From: Gallionellaceae bacterium CG11_big_fil_rev_8_21_14_0_20_60_62
GTDB lineage: Bacteria > Pseudomonadota > Gammaproteobacteria > Burkholderiales > Gallionellaceae
Assembly: GCA_002787455.1 (NCBI GenBank)
Contig: PCWU01000075.1
Coordinates: 1 to 7,007 of the forward strand
Reading direction: 5' to 3'
DNA length: 7,007 nt
A model generated the notes under the pieces. The model saw only the letters and a program-made list of their open reading frames with translations. It had not been told where the DNA came from and made no database searches. Position numbers and translations under genes: made by a program. Below, in pieces: positions 4,586 to 7,007 of the stretch (its first letter is position 1; every line of letters starts with the position of its first letter).

Positions 4586-7007
4586 TTATTCGGATACCTC
4601 TTCCGGCTCTGCGATGCGGCTCAAACCCGCCAGTTTGTCGCCATCGTCCAGATTGATCAGGGTCACGCCCTGGGTGGCGCGGCTCATCTCGCGGATTTCT
4701 TTCACCCGGGTGCGGATCAGCACGCCGTTGGTGCCGATCAGCATAATCTCGTCGTCCTGATCGACCAGCGTCGCGGCCACCACCTTGCCGTTGCGCCCGG
4801 AAGTCTGGATCGCGATCATGCCCTGCGTGCCGCGTCCGTGGCGGGTGTATTCGGTAATCGGCGTGCGCTTGCCGTAGCCGTTCTCGGTTGCGGTCAGCAC
4901 GCTCTGCTGCTCGTTCTCGGCCACCAGCAAGGCAATCACCTTGCCGCCCTTGGCCAGGTTCATGCCGCGCACCCCGCGCGTCACGCGCCCCATCGAGCGC
5001 ACGTCGTTCTCGTCGAAGCGCACGGCCTTGCCCTCGTCGGAAAACATCATCACATCGTGTTTCCCATCCGTCAGCGCCACCCCGATGAGGAAATCGCCCT
5101 CGTCCAGATTGATGGCGATGATCCCCTTGGCGCGCGGGTTGGCAAAATCCGACAGCGGCGTTTTCTTCACCGTGCCGTCGCTGGTGGCGAAGAACACAAA
5201 CTGGTCGTCGGCAAACTGGCTCACCGGCAGAATCGCGTTGATCTGCTCGCCCGCCTCCAGCGGCAGCAGGTTGACGATGGGCTTGCCGCGGCTGATGCGC
5301 GTGCCCTGCGGCACTTCATACACCTTAAGCCAATAGACGCGGCCGCGGTTGGAGAAGCACAGGATGTAATCGTGGGTATTGGCGATGAACAGGTTGTCGA
5401 CGAAATCGTCTTCCTTGGTCGATGCCGCCTGCTTGCCGCGCCCGCCGCGTTTCTGCGCGCGGTATTCGTCCAGTTTCTGCGCCTTCATGTAGCCGCTGTG
5501 GGACAGGGTGACCACCACGTCTTCCGGCGCGATCAGGTCTTCCATGCTCATGTCCTGCGTGTGGGTGATGATCTCGCTGCGGCGCGCGTCGCCAAACTGC
5601 GCGCGGATCGTTACCAGTTCGTCGGAGATGATCTGGGTGACGCGTTCCGGCCGGGCCAGAATGTCGAGCAGGTCGGCGATCCTGTCCATCACTTCGCGGT
5701 ATTCGCCGACGATCTTGTCCTGCTCCAGGCCGGTCAGGCGTTGCAGGCGCAATTCCAGAATCGCCTGCGCCTGTGCGTCGGAAAGAAAATATCCCCTGTC
5801 CTGCAACATGCCGAATTCCGGCGCCAGCCCTTCCGGGCGCGAGGCCGCGTTGACGCGGCTCAACATATCCTCGACCAGCGACGAGCGCCAGCCGCGCGCC
5901 ATCAGGTCACGCTTGGCATCGGCGGGGGTCGGCGCCGCCTTGATCAGCGCGATGATCTCGTCCACATTGGACAAGGCGACCGCCAGACCTTCCAGAATAT
6001 GGCCGCGCTCGCGCGCCTTGCGCAATTCAAAAATGGTGCGGCGGGTGACCACTTCGCGCCGGTGACGCAGAAAAGCCTGGATGACTTGTTTGAGGTTCAG
6101 CAGCTTCGGCTGGCCATCGACGATGGCGACCATGTTGATGCCGAAACTGTCCTGCATCTGGGTGGCTTTGTACAGCTTGTTCAGGATCACGTCGGCGTTC
6201 TCGCCGCGCTTCAGCTCGATCACCGCGCGCATCCCGGACTTGTCCGATTCGTCGCGGATTTCGGAGATGCCTTCCAGCGTCTTCTCGCGCACCATCTCGC
6301 CGATCTTCATCAGCAGACTGGCTTTATTCACCTGATACGGCAGCTCGTCGATGATGATGGCCTGGCGATCGCCCTTGCCGATATCCTCGAAGTGGGTGCG
6401 GGCGCGCATCACCACACGGCCGCGCCCGGTGCGGTAGCCTTCCTTCACCCCGGCCAGACCATAGATGAAACCGGCGGTGGGAAAATCCGGTGCCGGCACC
6501 AGCTCGATCAACTCTTCGATGTCCATCTCGGGGTTGCGTAGCAACGCGAGACAAGCATCCACCACCTCGGTCATGTTATGCGGCGGAATATTGGTCGCCA
6601 TGCCCACCGCAATGCCGGAAGAACCGTTCACCAGCAGATTGGGGAAGCGCGCCGGAAACACCAGTGGCTCGTGCTCGGAACCGTCATAGTTCGGGCCGAA
6701 ATCCACCGTCTCCTTGTCGAGATCTTCCAGCAACTGGTGCGCGATCTTCGCCATGCGGATTTCGGTGTAACGCATCGCCGCCGCATTGTCGCCATCGACC
6801 GAACCGAAGTTGCCCTGGCCGTCCACCAGCGTGTAGCGCAGCGAAAAATCCTGCGCCATGCGCACGATGGTGTCGTACACCGCCGTGTCGCCGTGCGGGT
6901 GGTATTTACCGATCACATCACCGACGATACGCGCCGATTTCTTGTAAGCACGGTTCCAGTCGTTGTTAAGCTCGTGCATCGCGAACAGCACGCGGCGATG
7001 CACCGGC
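4586..7007 (-). CDS. gyrA: DNA gyrase subunit A, N-terminal 42 or so residues outside the window
   Basis: The DNA-breaking and rejoining subunit of the type II topoisomerase that introduces negative supercoils, acting as GyrA2GyrB2. The first whole codon in the window (7006-7004) is Pro, equivalent to E. coli Pro43; the GTG at 7003 is an internal valine, not a start. Taking that Val as 1, residue n equals E. coli n+43 up to the GyrA box with no net length change. Active-site Tyr79 (E. coli Tyr122) follows Arg78 in [10 protein letters not shown]. The quinolone region reads [10 protein letters not shown], with Thr at the Ser83 position and Asp at 87. The GyrA box QKRGGRG at 517-523 separates gyrase from ParC, and the C-terminal beta-pinwheel follows (about 490-795). 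The protein ends AEPEEVSE, without the long acidic tail of the E. coli enzyme; full length would be near 848 against 875. It heads the serC-serA-pheA block. Confidence 0.98.
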   Translation of the reverse strand, partial: PVHRRVLFAMHELNNDWNRAYKKSARIVGDVIGKYHPHGDTAVYDTIVRMAQDFSLRYTLVDGQGNFGSVDGDNAAAMRYTEIRMAKIAHQLLEDLDKETVDFGPNYDGSEHEPLVFPARFPNLLVNGSSGIAVGMATNIPPHNMTEVVDACLALLRNPEMDIEELIELVPAPDFPTAGFIYGLAGVKEGYRTGRGRVVMRARTHFEDIGKGDRQAIIIDELPYQVNKASLLMKIGEMVREKTLEGISEIRDESDKSGMRAVIELKRGENADVILNKLYKATQMQDSFGINMVAIVDGQPKLLNLKQVIQAFLRHRREVVTRRTIFELRKARERGHILEGLAVALSNVDEIIALIKAAPTPADAKRDLMARGWRSSLVEDMLSRVNAASRPEGLAPEFGMLQDRGYFLSDAQAQAILELRLQRLTGLEQDKIVGEYREVMDRIADLLDILARPERVTQIISDELVTIRAQFGDARRSEIITHTQDMSMEDLIAPEDVVVTLSHSGYMKAQKLDEYRAQKRGGRGKQAASTKEDDFVDNLFIANTHDYILCFSNRGRVYWLKVYEVPQGTRISRGKPIVNLLPLEAGEQINAILPVSQFADDQFVFFATSDGTVKKTPLSDFANPRAKGIIAINLDEGDFLIGVALTDGKHDVMMFSDEGKAVRFDENDVRSMGRVTRGVRGMNLAKGGKVIALLVAENEQQSVLTATENGYGKRTPITEYTRHGRGTQGMIAIQTSGRNGKVVAATLVDQDDEIMLIGTNGVLIRTRVKEIREMSRATQGVTLINLDDGDKLAGLSRIAEPEEVSE

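Noticed and set aside
4838..6541. 567-codon plus-strand open frame opposite gyrA
   Set aside because: It lies wholly antisense to a strongly conserved GyrA, its product is rich in His, Arg, Ala and Gln with no recognisable domain, and such frames arise from GC-rich codon bias on the other strand.

Overview
The window is a compact, single-direction stretch of housekeeping and amino-acid biosynthesis genes. All five genes lie on the minus strand. In order of transcription (high to low coordinates) they are gyrA (5' end cut off by the window edge), serC, a serA-type 3-phosphoglycerate dehydrogenase, pheA (chorismate mutase/prephenate dehydratase) and hisC (3' end cut off). The coding DNA is visibly GC-rich. 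The gyrA-serC-pheA-hisC order is the one known from Pseudomonas and many Betaproteobacteria, where it continues into tyrA/aroA-cmk-rpsA. The extra serA gene between serC and pheA, together with the protein sequences, suggests a betaproteobacterium, perhaps of the Nitrosomonadales/Gallionellaceae type. That placement is inferred from recollection of gene order and was not searched.

Layout: 7007-4586 is GyrA from the equivalent of E. coli residue 43 to the stop. A 24-bp gap with a good Shine-Dalgarno leads to serC (4561-3479). Only 14 bp separate serC from serA (3464-2274). serA overlaps pheA (2277-1213) by 4 bp (ATGA). A 182-bp AT-rich gap (1031-1212) separates pheA from hisC (1030 to the window edge). 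This is the only substantial non-coding DNA, and it holds a 137-bp element bounded by long inverted repeats made of 9-bp units.

Together the genes form a serine plus aromatic amino-acid block. The SerA-type enzyme oxidises 3-phosphoglycerate and SerC transaminates the product, giving phosphoserine. PheA turns chorismate into phenylpyruvate, and HisC is an imidazolylacetol-phosphate aminotransferase whose relatives can also transaminate aromatic keto acids. Tight spacing from gyrA to pheA implies one transcription unit; the repeat element is the likeliest place for a change in expression before hisC.

I see no mobile-element protein, CRISPR array, RNA gene or unfamiliar gene system. The points most worth a second look are the inverted-repeat element at 1062-1198 and the serA product, which lacks the usual catalytic glutamate of its superfamily. 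The long plus-strand ORFs are shadows of the minus-strand genes.
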